Shown in pieces: positions 53,759 to 63,687 of a stretch of DNA of 64,000 bases. The notes under the pieces were generated by a model. That model worked only from the letters and a program-made list of their open reading frames with translations. It was not told where the DNA came from and searched no databases. The position numbers were made by a program, and so were the translations under genes. Where the stretch lies: NCBI GenBank assembly GCA_945956935.1, contig CAMFJD010000001.1, positions 1 to 64,000 on the forward strand. Reading direction: 5' to 3'. The stretch comes from an uncultured Bacillota bacterium (GTDB lineage: Bacteria; Bacillota_I; Bacilli_A; Culicoidibacterales; ZOR0006). Every line of letters starts with the position of its first letter. Positions within the stretch are counted from its first letter, which is position 1.

Positions 53759-55678
53759 CTAAGTTATTTTATTGAACATATATCGTACTTTATCTATCCG
53801 ACTATTTGGACGACGGGGCTGGCAAACAGGTTCACCGGTAGTAACATGGTACCCTTTTAACTCTGTTAAACAAACACTACGTCCATTTGTAAAGAAAGTT
53901 AAATCACTACGATATTCTTGAATACACCGAGCAGGGATTTCTCCACTAAGAATGACCTCATTATTTTTCAATTGAGTGTCTACGATGTTCGCACAATATT
54001 TAGGAGCATCGTTGTATGCTCGTGAAAGATATTCCTGTGGCGCATAAATTTTAAAACTAAGATATGGCTCTAACAATTCTGTTCCAGCTTTTTTTAAGAC
54101 TTGTTCCAATACAATAGGAGCAAGCATCCGAAAATCTGCTGGGGTACTAACAGGGCTATAGTATAAGCCATACTTAAAACAGATTTTACAGTCCGTCACA
54201 TTCCAACCATACAATCCTTGTTCACAGCCATAGCGTATCCCCTCCATAACTGCATTTTGAAACGATTGATTTAAGTATCCAAGAGAAACCGAGCTCTCAT
54301 ACTGTACTCCGCTCCCTAATGGAAGCGGTGCTACAGATAGACCAATGGAAGCCCAGAAAGGATTCGGTGGAACTTCGATGTGAATGGTATACTCTGCTTT
54401 TTTTAACGGTCTTTCCATATAAATGACTGTAGGCTCTTTTATTTCTATCTCCACATGATACTTTTCTTGCAGCAGAGCACAAGTCACTTCCATTTGTACT
54501 TTCCCTAAGAAAGAAAGTATGATTTCATGTGTCGCAGAATCCACATAATATCGCAGAAGCGGGTCACTGTCGGAGATTTCTAAAAGTGCATCAAGTAACA
54601 TTTCCCTTTGTTGAGGTTTGCTCGGTTCAACAGTCGTTTGCAGCAGAGGGAGGGGATTTTCAATTCTCTCTCTCTGTGGCAATAGCTTTGTATCTCCAAG
54701 AACACTATTTAACTTCAAAAACTCATTCTGCAAAATAACAATTTCCCCGGAATAAGCCTTATCGATTTTACATAATTCACCATTTATTGAAGTATACATT
54801 TCTGTAATTTTTATTTTTTCCTTTTCCGATATTCTAACCGAATCTCGCAAATGCAGTACGCCACTATAAAGACGTATATATGCAAGACGCTGTCTTTTTT
54901 CCGAATACTCAATTTTGAAAACTTTTCCGCAAAGTTCAGACTGACCTCGATGTGTTGATGAATAAAATTTATTAGTAATAACTTCTATAAGGTTATCAAT
55001 CCCTATATTACTTTTTGCACTTCCATGATAAAGAGGGAACAGAGAACAATTCTGAAATCTTATGCTTTCCTCTTGTTCGAGTTCCAATGCTTCTAATGAT
55101 TTACCGGACATATATTTCTCTAAAAGGTCATCGTTTCCCTCTATTACCGTATCCCATTGTTCAGATTCGGTAAAGTTCGTCACACACATATTAGGATACA
55201 GTTCTACCTTCTGTTTGATTACAATTTCGGCAGAAAGTTTCTCTTTAATATCCTGATAAACCGTTGATAAATCAATTCCATTTTGGTCAATCTTATTGAT
55301 AAAAAAGATTGTGGGAATCCCCATTTTCCTAAGTGCATGAAATAATATACGAGTTTGTGCTTGTACGCCATCTTTTGCAGAAATCAGTAGAATTGCCCCA
55401 TCTAAAACTGATAATGAACGATATACTTCTGCTAAGAAATCCATATGTCCTGGCGTGTCTATGATGTTCACCTTCGTATTTTCCCACTGAAAAGAGGTTA
55501 TTCCTGTCTGAATTGTAATTCCTCTCTGACGTTCTAAAAGCGTATTATCCGTCCTCGTTGTACCTTTGTCCACGCTTCCTAATTCTGTAATCGCTCCACT
55601 GTTATATAATAAGCTTTCTGTTAAGGTAGTTTTTCCTGCATCAACATGAGCTAAAACTCCAATATTAATAATTTTCAT
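53759..55678 (-). CDS. tet(M): Tetracycline resistance ribosomal protection protein Tet(M)
   Basis: An EF-G-like GTPase that releases tetracycline from the ribosome. The 639-residue product has [10 protein letters not shown] (G1), RGITI (G2), DTPGH (G3) and NKID (G4), followed by EF-G-like domains II-V and a C-terminal extension ending RYMFNKIT. Length equals the known Tet(M). The ATG at 55678 follows TGGAGGA; the ATG five codons earlier lies within that site and overlaps the leader stop. Expression is probably controlled by the attenuating leader upstream. No interruption is seen. Confidence 0.98.
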   Translation of the reverse strand: MKIINIGVLAHVDAGKTTLTESLLYNSGAITELGSVDKGTTRTDNTLLERQRGITIQTGITSFQWENTKVNIIDTPGHMDFLAEVYRSLSVLDGAILLISAKDGVQAQTRILFHALRKMGIPTIFFINKIDQNGIDLSTVYQDIKEKLSAEIVIKQKVELYPNMCVTNFTESEQWDTVIEGNDDLLEKYMSGKSLEALELEQEESIRFQNCSLFPLYHGSAKSNIGIDNLIEVITNKFYSSTHRGQSELCGKVFKIEYSEKRQRLAYIRLYSGVLHLRDSVRISEKEKIKITEMYTSINGELCKIDKAYSGEIVILQNEFLKLNSVLGDTKLLPQRERIENPLPLLQTTVEPSKPQQREMLLDALLEISDSDPLLRYYVDSATHEIILSFLGKVQMEVTCALLQEKYHVEIEIKEPTVIYMERPLKKAEYTIHIEVPPNPFWASIGLSVAPLPLGSGVQYESSVSLGYLNQSFQNAVMEGIRYGCEQGLYGWNVTDCKICFKYGLYYSPVSTPADFRMLAPIVLEQVLKKAGTELLEPYLSFKIYAPQEYLSRAYNDAPKYCANIVDTQLKNNEVILSGEIPARCIQEYRSDLTFFTNGRSVCLTELKGYHVTTGEPVCQPRRPNSRIDKVRYMFNKIT

Positions 55679-55693
55679 GTGATTTTCCTCCAT

Positions 55694-55780
55694 TCAAAAA
55701 CCCAAAAGGGCATAAAAATCCCAGTGATAAATACTTTTATCACTGGGATTTTTATGCATAACCATAGGCATAAAAAGCAT
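55694..55780 (-). CDS. Tn916 orf12, tet(M) leader peptide
   Basis: A 28-codon frame, MLFMPMVMHKNPSDKS to ALLGF, immediately upstream of tet(M). Its coding sequence contains the arms of the attenuator hairpin at 55710-55757. In the accepted model, tetracycline-stalled or slowed translation of this leader prevents termination and lets transcription continue into tet(M). Confidence 0.88.
   Translation of the reverse strand: MLFMPMVMHKNPSDKSIYHWDFYALLGF
55710..55757 (-). promoter_or_regulatory. tet(M) attenuator hairpin
   Basis: Long inverted repeat GCATAAAAATCCCAGTGAT/ATCACTGGGATTTTTATGC with a short loop, inside the orf12 leader and followed on the minus strand by T-rich sequence. It is the known site of tetracycline-responsive transcription attenuation in Tn916. 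Confidence 0.88.
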
Positions 55781-55901
55781 ACAGATATTCTCCGGATACT
55801 TTAGAATCACATGATAAAGGTATTTTTAAACTGGGTACAAAAAACTAAGCCCTCCTAAAAAAGGACATCCAATTATTTGTTCCCACTATCAAATTGACAG
55901 T

Positions 55902-55925
55902 TTATTTAAGAATACCTTGCCGCAT
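55902..55925 (-). CDS. Seven-codon leader ORF upstream of orf12
   Basis: ATG followed by six codons and TAA (MRQGILK), with the good ribosome site AAAAGGAG at proper distance and a promoter just upstream. Sequence within it (AAGGTATT...TTAAA) can pair with CAGTTTAAAAATACCTT about 90 bases downstream. It could be a second regulatory leader, but I know of no proof that it is translated. Confidence 0.4.
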   Translation of the reverse strand: MRQGILK

Positions 55926-55956
55926 ATTTATTAACTCCTTTTAAATAGATACTTAA

Positions 55957-55985
55957 ATAATAGCACGTAAGAGCATATTTGTAAA
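55957..55985 (-). promoter_or_regulatory. Promoter of the tet(M) leader
   Basis: On the minus strand: TTTACA, 17-nt spacer, TATTAT. It lies about 180 bases upstream of orf12 and about 280 upstream of tet(M), giving the long leader expected in Tn916. Confidence 0.75.
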
Positions 55986-56054
55986 GGAATCTCCAATTTT
56001 TTATCAAAGAGAGTACGTGATTACAAAATAGCTGTAATAATGTACCAATATTTG

Positions 56055-56987
56055 TTATTCTATAATCTTCCAGTTACTTCCGCTCTTTTCAAGTACCAAG
56101 TCATATTGCTATACCTGCGTTGCTTTAGTCTGCTGGTCGAGGTACTTCACTGCCAGCGATACCGTGATTTGATTACCCTTGCGATTGTAAATAGGATTTA
56201 CCAGTTCTTGAAAGATATATTATTTGCCGGTTGGTTTTAATATCCCATCATTCACATTGTAGGAAAGTTCACTGGCTGTCGCTGTAGGATAGAGCTTGAA
56301 GAACGTCGTTAAAAACTCATTGATTTCATTGGTTGTAATGGAATCAACCGTCCCCTCACTTTCAATGGCTTTTGGTTTATAACTTGATTTCTTAGGTATG
56401 TTGGTAATGGTCGGATTCTTAACCAGTACCATATTTCCAGAACCATCTACATAGACACTCACTATATAAGCAGAGTGGACGGTCTTTGTATTTTCTCCCT
56501 CTGTAATGAGCTGGTCTACACTGTAGGTTACATTAAACTCATTGTCGCCAGTTGGCTCTACCGTCCATATCTGAAATCCTCTTACAGAAGACGATACAGG
56601 AATATCTTTGCGTACTGTATCAACATTGAGAGCTTGAAGTTCATCTGTCAGATAGCCTTTTAGACTTTCCATTCGATTATCAATGGACTTATCGGATTGC
56701 TCCCATGAATAGTAGACTTTCGCAAAGTTCTCTACAAAATTTTCTACATGATGAGTATCAACGTATTCCTTTTCTATGATAGTTGTTTCGTGAATAGTAT
56801 GAGTATCTATAGCTGTAAAGTGCTTGAATATCGCAAAGCTGAAACTAAGCCCTAAAAGTACCCACAAGGCAATCACAACCTTTTTATGAGGATTGACCTT
56901 ATAGACACGAGGTTTCTTTTCCTTTGGTATCTGTTTTTCTTTATTCTGATTTTTTCTAAATTTCATCATTAAATCTTCCTTTCTCAT
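56055..56987 (-). pseudogene. Tn916 orf13 (TcpC-like conjugation protein) with two in-frame stops
   Basis: Orf13 is a membrane protein of the conjugation machinery related to TcpC, which has a VirB8-like fold. The frame from 56987 encodes one membrane segment (about 34-53) and two NTF2-like domains, but it stops at TAA (56220-56222) after 255 codons. Reading on in frame gives YIFQELVNPIYNRKGNQ and further conserved-looking sequence, a second stop TAG (56109-56111), then QYDLVLEKSGSNWKIIE and a natural stop at 56055-56057. The full frame is 310 codons, the size I know for Tn916 Orf13. The ATG overlaps the orf14 stop; a second ATG (56969) has a better ribosome site. The truncated form lacks the end of the last domain. 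Confidence 0.85.
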
Positions 56988-57985
56988 TGTTTGATTCGTC
57001 CTGCTCCCACTAAATGCTGTTGCCAGTAGGGGCTTGTTAAGTCGGCATAACCGATTGGGTCGCCTGCATGAAACATACGGTTATTGCCAAGGTATATCCC
57101 AACATGAGTAATATAAGAGCCAGCGTTATAGGTAGAATGAAAGAAAACCAAATCGCCAGCTTGTGCTTCCGATAGTGGGATATGCTGGGTCACATCATAT
57201 TGCTGTTGTGCGGTTCGTGGTAAGTTAATTCCAGCTTTTCCATACGTCCATTGTGTCAGTCCGCTACAATCAAAAGAAGTAGTCGGGGAAGCTCCACCGT
57301 AAACGTATCGCCAGCCCTCATATTTCAGTGCTTCGTCCATGATGGCTTGTACCGTATCATCATCAAACTCTGTTGTGACAAGATACTGCGTTACCAGTTG
57401 CACATAAAACATATTGCCATAGTTGTATCGCCAGCCCCCATTGATAGGTATGGCTATGGGATTGGGGTAAGACACTTTTTCGCCACCTGAATACTCTTTT
57501 GAGAAACTTTGAGCCAGTTCAAAGGTATATTTATTTCCACGATTAGCCACATACCCTAAGAAACCACCACCATAATTGTAGGACTGGATAACCGATTCTA
57601 AATCTACACTGAGCCTTTCGCTACTGGCTAATAATTCACTGAAATACTTCACACCTTGCTTAATGGATTCTTCTGTACTCAATGAATTAGGTGGAAGACC
57701 GAGGGATTCCGAGGACTGCATAACATCTTCCGCAGTACCGCCCGATTCCACCTGTATAATCGCAAGAAGTATGTTGACATATTCTTCAACGCCATATTCT
57801 TTGGCATATTTTTCTACCATAGGCTTATGAGCCAGCACTTCTGCGGAAACATTCACACCTCCATAATGAATATTGGAAATTCCGCTGTCCTGTTCATCTG
57901 AAAATAAAATGGCAACAAACAGAAGCAGTGAGAAGACCATCAAGAATAATCCAGAACCACCAATCACTAAAGTTTTCAACTTCAT
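56984..57985 (-). CDS. Tn916 Orf14, bifunctional peptidoglycan hydrolase of the conjugation system
   Basis: A 333-residue wall-degrading protein needed to pass the conjugation channel through peptidoglycan. It has an N-terminal membrane anchor (8-28), a lysozyme-like transglycosylase domain (VNILLAIIQVESGG with a catalytic Glu, and SYNYGGGFLGYV), and a C-terminal NlpC/P60 endopeptidase with FDCSGLTQW (catalytic Cys), HVGIYLG (His) and MFHAGDPIG. It overlaps orf15 upstream and orf13 downstream by four bases each, so all three are coupled. Confidence 0.95.
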   Translation of the reverse strand: MKLKTLVIGGSGLFLMVFSLLLFVAILFSDEQDSGISNIHYGGVNVSAEVLAHKPMVEKYAKEYGVEEYVNILLAIIQVESGGTAEDVMQSSESLGLPPNSLSTEESIKQGVKYFSELLASSERLSVDLESVIQSYNYGGGFLGYVANRGNKYTFELAQSFSKEYSGGEKVSYPNPIAIPINGGWRYNYGNMFYVQLVTQYLVTTEFDDDTVQAIMDEALKYEGWRYVYGGASPTTSFDCSGLTQWTYGKAGINLPRTAQQQYDVTQHIPLSEAQAGDLVFFHSTYNAGSYITHVGIYLGNNRMFHAGDPIGYADLTSPYWQQHLVGAGRIKQ

Positions 57986-60159
57986 GGTTTCTTACCGACT
58001 TTCTTAATGGTGGCGGTTTTGATTGGTGGTCTACTTCTTGTATTTTGTAGTGGTACTCTTTGAACAGTAGACGGACGTTCTTTTGTGATTGGACGTTGTG
58101 AAGTTCTATCTGCTGTAGTGGTTGAAGTTGCTGGCTTTTGAACGGTTTTTTCTTGAACGGTATTGCCTTGGCGTTCCACTTTTGGACTTGAAAAATCGGA
58201 CTTAACTGCTGGACGCTCTTGTTTGGCTTGTTGAGATTCCTTATATGAAGTCTGAATATTAGATTGTTTTGAGGTCTGTTCATCATGATATTGTTCTTGT
58301 CTTGTAGTCGGTCTTTCATGAACAGAAGAAGCAGGCTGTTTTTTCTGTTTGACCTGTTCCATTTCAGAGCGACGCTTCGCAATGGTTTTTCGCCTTTGTT
58401 CCTGCTGTTCCTTGCGTCCACTGGCTCTGTCCGCTTTGGTTTGAGAAATACTACTGGTTAAATCACGGACATTCTCTTTTACTTTGGATTTTCCTTGATA
58501 TACTGCATATCTTGCATTGGTCGGCAAATCTTTAACCTGTTCTTTCAAACCACTAGCAGTGTCTACCATTCTGTCTTTGGTATCAGCTACTGTACCGATG
58601 GTTTGACCGATACGTTTTCCAAGTGTTGATTTTTCCTTTCCGTCTGGTCGGGAGTGATCTGCTTGTGTCCTTGCAGAACTCCCCGAACCCGACTGTCCTT
58701 TTTTACCTGTAACAATGGCAGACCCAGCCCCTAGAGTAGTCATGGAACGTCCAAGTTTCCGCTGTAGACGGTGCATGTGAGCGTGCATAAGCATACGAGG
58801 TTTTCTCATCACACGACTTCCCACACTTTGAGAATCGTTACTCTGTAGAGAAAACATACTCATTAAATCGCCCAGCTTGAAGTAGATTCCTGCAAAGGTC
58901 ACAATCTGTAGAAAAGCAATCAAAAAGAACGGATAACCAGCCGATAAGGTATAGAGCATGGTTGAAATACTAAATGCTGTCGTAATAATCAATGTGATTC
59001 CAGCTCGTGTCAAAATGGTATTAAAGAGCTTTGTTATGGCTCGTTTTGACATACCATCAAATGATGGAATCATGCTTAAAATAAAGCTCACAGGCAGAAA
59101 CATAGCATAGATGATAAAAAGTACCTGCGAGAAAATCATGATTCCTGTTAATAGGAATACAAATATGGAAATCCCAATATTGAAGACAAATAGGAAGAAG
59201 ACTGTACCTAAACGGTTAATGGTCTTTGTAATGGTTAGATTGGTATTGCTTCTGTCTTCAATTTCTTCCGCAACAATTTTTTCTCTGTCTTCGCCATTGT
59301 TGGAATCTGGGCTGGTGGAGAGCAGGCTTTCCACACGGTCAATACCGATACTTTCAATGTCTGAACTGTTGTATTGAAGCAGTAGCCACGGTTGCTGAAC
59401 CTGTATGGAAAACAGGCTATCTCTGATTAAGTCCACGCTGTCCTTGCCTTGACTATCGGAATGGGGCATGACAATCTTCGTGCCAAGTGATAAACTGGCA
59501 TTACTGATGTCTGATGAAAAGTCATTGATTTTTTTAATGTAGTCGGGAGCGTAGGCAATAAAGGAAGCCGATAGGATAAACACCAGCACAAAATTCATAA
59601 TGGCATGAATTGCCTTTGTGGTTTCTCTCTTTATCAGTCCCGTATAGGCAACATAAACCCCAAGAACCAAAATCAAGAGTAAGAGGAATCCAACATAGAA
59701 ACCCTCTGTTGAAAATCCGTTTGCACTCACACCAGCTAAGGTCTGCATATTCTTACCAATGGAATCTGCTGTAGCGGAAATGAAGTCTAAGGAATAGGCT
59801 TCCTGTACTAAGTAACCTGTCGCATTGGAAACATACAAACTGATTGTCCAAATAAAATTGGTAATGGCATATAGTCCATACATGACCTGTTTTCCAATCC
59901 CGTCCGACCAGTTCCACGGAAGCCAGCCCCAGCTATTATCCACATAAAAATCCAGTTGATAGTTTTCAAGTGGGTATCGGCTGTATTCATTTGCCACATT
60001 GACCGTATCATCTACCAAGCCCGCAGCTTGAACCACCGTTCCCAGCATGGCTAAAAGAAAAATGGCAATCACAAGTGTGAAAGCCACTGTCATTGCCACT
60101 TTACCTAGACGTTTCAGCGTCCAGTTTGATTTTATTCTGTTTACTATTGATGGTTTCAC
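57982..60159 (-). CDS. Tn916 Orf15, TcpH/VirB6-like membrane channel protein
   Basis: A 725-residue polytopic membrane protein, probably part of the conjugation channel. The N-terminal half has about seven or eight membrane segments (for example 19-41, 88-110, 154-180, 305-330, 340-365, 385-425). The C-terminal 270 residues are soluble, basic and rich in Gln, Lys, Ser and Thr, likely disordered and cytoplasmic. A TcpH-like role is known for relatives in clostridial plasmids. It starts two bases after the orf16 stop and overlaps orf14 by four bases. Confidence 0.92.
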   Translation of the reverse strand: MKPSIVNRIKSNWTLKRLGKVAMTVAFTLVIAIFLLAMLGTVVQAAGLVDDTVNVANEYSRYPLENYQLDFYVDNSWGWLPWNWSDGIGKQVMYGLYAITNFIWTISLYVSNATGYLVQEAYSLDFISATADSIGKNMQTLAGVSANGFSTEGFYVGFLLLLILVLGVYVAYTGLIKRETTKAIHAIMNFVLVFILSASFIAYAPDYIKKINDFSSDISNASLSLGTKIVMPHSDSQGKDSVDLIRDSLFSIQVQQPWLLLQYNSSDIESIGIDRVESLLSTSPDSNNGEDREKIVAEEIEDRSNTNLTITKTINRLGTVFFLFVFNIGISIFVFLLTGIMIFSQVLFIIYAMFLPVSFILSMIPSFDGMSKRAITKLFNTILTRAGITLIITTAFSISTMLYTLSAGYPFFLIAFLQIVTFAGIYFKLGDLMSMFSLQSNDSQSVGSRVMRKPRMLMHAHMHRLQRKLGRSMTTLGAGSAIVTGKKGQSGSGSSARTQADHSRPDGKEKSTLGKRIGQTIGTVADTKDRMVDTASGLKEQVKDLPTNARYAVYQGKSKVKENVRDLTSSISQTKADRASGRKEQQEQRRKTIAKRRSEMEQVKQKKQPASSVHERPTTRQEQYHDEQTSKQSNIQTSYKESQQAKQERPAVKSDFSSPKVERQGNTVQEKTVQKPATSTTTADRTSQRPITKERPSTVQRVPLQNTRSRPPIKTATIKKVGKKP

Positions 60160-60161
60160 AT

Positions 60162-62609
60162 TTACACCTCTTTTCGCACAGGTGGTCTGGTATCAAAGGC
60201 ATGGAGCAGTTCTTCAAATACAGGGTGGAACTGTATCACACCGACACGACCATATAAATCACTGATAAGGCATTGCCCGTTTTCCAAATCACGCAATCGC
60301 TTCTGATTGTTTTCGTCCTCTGGGTCTACACCAAAAAAGGCTAAGGTCTTTTTAATCTCGTTAAGGTCAGTGGAACGAAATGCAAATTTTAAGCCGAGGT
60401 TATTTTTCAGTTTTTCATCTAAGAGGTCGTCTGTATTTTGGGTCACGAAATATACCCCAGCGTTCATAGCACGACCAGCCCGAACCAGCTTCATAGATAG
60501 TGTTTTTCCTTGTGCTACCTGTAAAAAGCTCCATGCTTCGTCTAAATCTACAATCTTGAAAATGCTTCGGTCTGTATGGATAAAGTCTAAAGCAAAGGTA
60601 CTAATGACAATCAGCATAGCAACGGATAAAAGCTCCATAGTGGTATATTCCTCAAAGGAAGTTTCCTTGTCGGGAAGTACCAAGTCCGCAACCTGTATAA
60701 TGTTCAGTTGTTTTTCTAAGCTGATAGACTGCTCCACATAACCATTACTGAATAATAAATGTGCAAAGTCATAGTCTGTAAAACTTTCGATATGGTCGGC
60801 TATACTGGTACTTAGTGGCGTATTCTCAACCCGTAATTCCTCAATCACTTTCATCAACCCTCGTACTTCACTATTGGTTACTGCACGAATGGCTTTTCTA
60901 AGGATTGGGAAGCGTTCCCCATCACGAGAGGAAATCCCCGTAAGGAATGTCAGAATATCAATAGCCAGTGATTCAGAATCTTTGGGATTTTTCATAATCA
61001 CATAAGGGTCAAGTAAGCCTTTGTTTTTCTCATCAGAAGTCAGAGTGACGATATTGATTTCATGGGAAATCTCTGGCAAGGTTTCTTTCCATCTGCCACG
61101 TTCTGCTTTTGGGTCTACAATCACTGCTTGTGCCCCATAAAGCACCGCATAATAGACGATAAGGTTATTCGCAAAGGATTTACCACCACCCAGCGAACCA
61201 ACAAAAGCCGACGCTAACGCATTGGTTACTGAACCCTTAACCCCTTGACTGGCAAGAGCAGGTTTCAGATAGACATTGCGTCCAGTATCTAAGCTGTAGC
61301 CAACATAAATCCCCTCATTTTCCCCCAGCATTTGAGTAGCACCAAAACCTAAACCAGCGAGGAAATCAGAGGTCACGTATTGAATATAATCATTCATATA
61401 ACGCTTGCTGGCAGGTAAAAATTCTTCATGTAAGCCGAGCATATCCCCAAATGGTCGTACCAGTTTTACGCTTAAATCGTCATAAAAATCTTTCACTTCA
61501 TTACAACGACGTTTGAGTTCGTCAAGATCATTTGCTGATACCCTTACCACATAAGACAGCTTGTACATAGATTCCTTGCTTTGGTCTAAATTGGTTTCCA
61601 GCTCATTCACACTTTCCAGAGCTTCCGCCACATTGGAGCTGGTTTCATTATCACTTTGCCAAGCGTGGTTATCCAAGTCTTTCAGTTCTTTCTTTTTATT
61701 GCGGACAGTAGATAGGGCTTTACGATTCGCTACAATTTCCACATTCATTGACGTATCAATCGGGAATGTAAATTGCTGTTGCTGGTAGTAGAAGATTTCA
61801 GAGGACGGGAAGTCCAGTTCTCCGACAATGCTGTTAATGGTAAAGTAAGCTACATAGACGGTTTCATCTTCCTGCTGGATTTTCAAATATCGCTGTTTTT
61901 CTTCCACCAAACAGCGAGTAGGCTTAATCAAGTCATAGTATTTAATCAGCGTTTCATTATCCAGCTTTTTCTTTGATAGATGGTACTCATACTCTTCATA
62001 GGCAGTGCCTGTCTGTCCGTAAAGGTGTTCAATCAGATAGCCGAAGTCGTCCTTATCTAACCTGCGGATTTTGAAACGACGAGAGATTTTATTTTCTAAG
62101 AGCTTTTCCATCTTCTGAAAACGCAGGATTTCATCATTACTCATACTAACAAAATCGCCCATCAGCTTATGGTTCACATCATAGACAAAATCAGACAAAG
62201 CATTTTTTGCTTCAACGGTAAGACTTTTCATAGAAAACTCCTGATCGTTGAGAAGCAACTTAAAGCCGATAAAGAAACGGTAGTTCACTTGATTTTCGCC
62301 AATCATGGATATTAAAGCGTCTGTCTGTTGGTCGATTTTGTCATAGGCAACCGCTTTGAGCTTGCCAGTGACTTCATTTTTGGAACGCTCTTGTGCAGAA
62401 CGTATGCTGGATTCTGTACTGATTTGTAAAGCATGAATTTTGCCATCACGATTTTGTGCGATAAGCTGTCTGAAAGAATCATGCACTTGTATTTTCTGTT
62501 CTGGACTTAGAAATGAGTAATTGTAAGGAACAAGCTCATAGTAAGCATAACATTCCCCGTCTTTATTCCAGACGAGATTGTTTTCAATGTATTTAATTGG
62601 ATATGCCAT
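60162..62609 (-). CDS. Tn916 Orf16, VirB4-like conjugation ATPase
   Basis: An 815-residue ATPase that energises the conjugation machine. It has an N-terminal VirB4-type domain (MAYPIKYIENNLVWN), a Walker A in GSLGGGKSFANNL, VDPKAERGRW downstream, Walker B region IVDLDEAWSFL and FVTQNTDDLLD. I chose the ATG at 62609, after AGGAGTG; the longer frame from 62660 runs back into orf17 and gives 832 codons. It overlaps the end of orf17 by 17 bases. Confidence 0.93.
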   Translation of the reverse strand: MAYPIKYIENNLVWNKDGECYAYYELVPYNYSFLSPEQKIQVHDSFRQLIAQNRDGKIHALQISTESSIRSAQERSKNEVTGKLKAVAYDKIDQQTDALISMIGENQVNYRFFIGFKLLLNDQEFSMKSLTVEAKNALSDFVYDVNHKLMGDFVSMSNDEILRFQKMEKLLENKISRRFKIRRLDKDDFGYLIEHLYGQTGTAYEEYEYHLSKKKLDNETLIKYYDLIKPTRCLVEEKQRYLKIQQEDETVYVAYFTINSIVGELDFPSSEIFYYQQQQFTFPIDTSMNVEIVANRKALSTVRNKKKELKDLDNHAWQSDNETSSNVAEALESVNELETNLDQSKESMYKLSYVVRVSANDLDELKRRCNEVKDFYDDLSVKLVRPFGDMLGLHEEFLPASKRYMNDYIQYVTSDFLAGLGFGATQMLGENEGIYVGYSLDTGRNVYLKPALASQGVKGSVTNALASAFVGSLGGGKSFANNLIVYYAVLYGAQAVIVDPKAERGRWKETLPEISHEINIVTLTSDEKNKGLLDPYVIMKNPKDSESLAIDILTFLTGISSRDGERFPILRKAIRAVTNSEVRGLMKVIEELRVENTPLSTSIADHIESFTDYDFAHLLFSNGYVEQSISLEKQLNIIQVADLVLPDKETSFEEYTTMELLSVAMLIVISTFALDFIHTDRSIFKIVDLDEAWSFLQVAQGKTLSMKLVRAGRAMNAGVYFVTQNTDDLLDEKLKNNLGLKFAFRSTDLNEIKKTLAFFGVDPEDENNQKRLRDLENGQCLISDLYGRVGVIQFHPVFEELLHAFDTRPPVRKEV

Positions 62610-62985
62610 AAAATTCACTCCTAACTGCTGTAATGGCTTCTTGTGGCTGGTTTCTGCCAAGCGTTACTTTTTTTCCTGCATAGGTCAGCTTTGGTCGCAG
62701 TGCATAAGCAATGACAGACTTCAAAAATCCATAAGGCTTTTTACCATCAAAAGTTTTTGTAGACATAAACCATGTGAAAGCCACAGGAATCCCAAAGTAT
62801 TTGAGAAATGCTCCCTCTATCATGGAAAGAGGGGGCAAGTTGCCAAGTATCATCACTGCAAAGAGTGACACGACAAACCATGTCATTTGCGTAAAGGTTA
62901 TGGGAAACGGAAGTCTAAAATCATTGATAGAATACAGTACCTTTTCCACAGACCAGATACTGGTATAGCTTCGTATTTTCTTCAT
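62593..62985 (-). CDS. Tn916 Orf17, TcpE-like conjugation membrane protein
   Basis: A 130-residue membrane protein with two central hydrophobic segments (around LPFPITFTQMTWFVVSLFAV and the following PPLSMIEGAF/PVAFTWF), matching the TcpE/PrgI-type small membrane component. I chose the ATG at 62985 because AAAGGA lies at good distance. A longer form from 63099 would add 38 residues but has no ribosome site and overlaps ardA. It overlaps orf16 downstream, so the two are coupled. Confidence 0.85.
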   Translation of the reverse strand: MKKIRSYTSIWSVEKVLYSINDFRLPFPITFTQMTWFVVSLFAVMILGNLPPLSMIEGAFLKYFGIPVAFTWFMSTKTFDGKKPYGFLKSVIAYALRPKLTYAGKKVTLGRNQPQEAITAVRSEFYGISN

Positions 62986-63007
62986 GTAATCAATCCTTTC
63001 ATAAAAA

Positions 63008-63031
63008 ATAGGGGTAGCTGATTGAGCCACC
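63008..63031. promoter_or_regulatory. Hairpin in the ardA-orf17 gap
   Basis: GGGGTGGCT/AGCTACCCC stem with a 5-nt loop, just upstream of the orf17 ribosome site on the minus strand. No T-run, so it may tune translation or mRNA stability. Role unknown. Confidence 0.45.
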
Positions 63032-63073
63032 CCGTAAAATAGAAAATCTGCCAGTAGTAATGTACCGACAGAT

Positions 63074-63571
63074 TTAATAGACGATTTCAAAAATCCCATG
63101 ATTGGTTGAGATAAACGTTCCTGAAAGGTCTAAATCCCGACCATAGGCTTGATAATCAATATAGTTTTGAAGACTAGCTGGTACTTCGCCTAAAGCACCC
63201 GTTTCTTCAATGTAGTAGCGTGCCACGTCATACATATCATCACAATCGGAATGAATGATAATATCCTCTTGATGTTCGCTTAGTTCTTCAATGCTTGAAA
63301 AATGAGTGAGCAGAGCAGATAGCTCCGATTGTAATTCTTCGGGTAATTCCGATACCATTTCCCATAGTCGATTGAGTTCGCCAATGGAAGTGTATTCGTC
63401 AACCGTAAAGGGTAACTCGTAGTCATGAATGGCGTATTCCTCATATTCATCATTCAAGCCGATTTTCTCTTTGACTTCCTCAAAGTCAATGGGAAAGGTA
63501 AACCACGCACCGACCAATTCGCCCTCATTGTATTTGCCTAAATTCGCAATATAGACTTGCATATCGTCCAT
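63074..63571 (-). CDS. ardA: Antirestriction protein ArdA (Tn916 Orf18)
   Basis: A 165-residue, strongly acidic DNA mimic that inhibits type I restriction enzymes and so helps the element survive on entry into a new host. It shows the ArdA pattern MQVYIANLGKYNEGELVGAW, many Glu/Asp residues throughout (about a fifth), and the C-terminal YGRDLDLSG. GAAAGGACGTG precedes the start. The stop lies about 90 bases before the orf17 ATG. Confidence 0.95.
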   Translation of the reverse strand: MDDMQVYIANLGKYNEGELVGAWFTFPIDFEEVKEKIGLNDEYEEYAIHDYELPFTVDEYTSIGELNRLWEMVSELPEELQSELSALLTHFSSIEELSEHQEDIIIHSDCDDMYDVARYYIEETGALGEVPASLQNYIDYQAYGRDLDLSGTFISTNHGIFEIVY

Positions 63572-63687
63572 ATATTCACGTCCTTTCTTTGTAGAGATTC
63601 AAAAATCCCTACCGCACTTCGTTTGGTGTACCATTCCTTTGCGGAACATAAGAAAACCACTTATATTCCACAAAAGAACGGTTTTAT

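Noticed and set aside
55679-55693. Longer tet(M) start five codons upstream
   Set aside because: That ATG lies within the TGGAGGA ribosome site and overlaps the leader stop; the 639-residue form is the known protein.
57894-58421. 175-codon alternative frame within orf15
   Set aside because: Same-strand shadow of the basic Gln/Lys-rich tail of orf15; no ribosome site, and the orf15-orf14 overlap explains the region.
62610-62660. 832-codon form of orf16
   Set aside because: The extra 17 codons run into orf17 and lack a ribosome site; AGGAGTG precedes the ATG at 62609.
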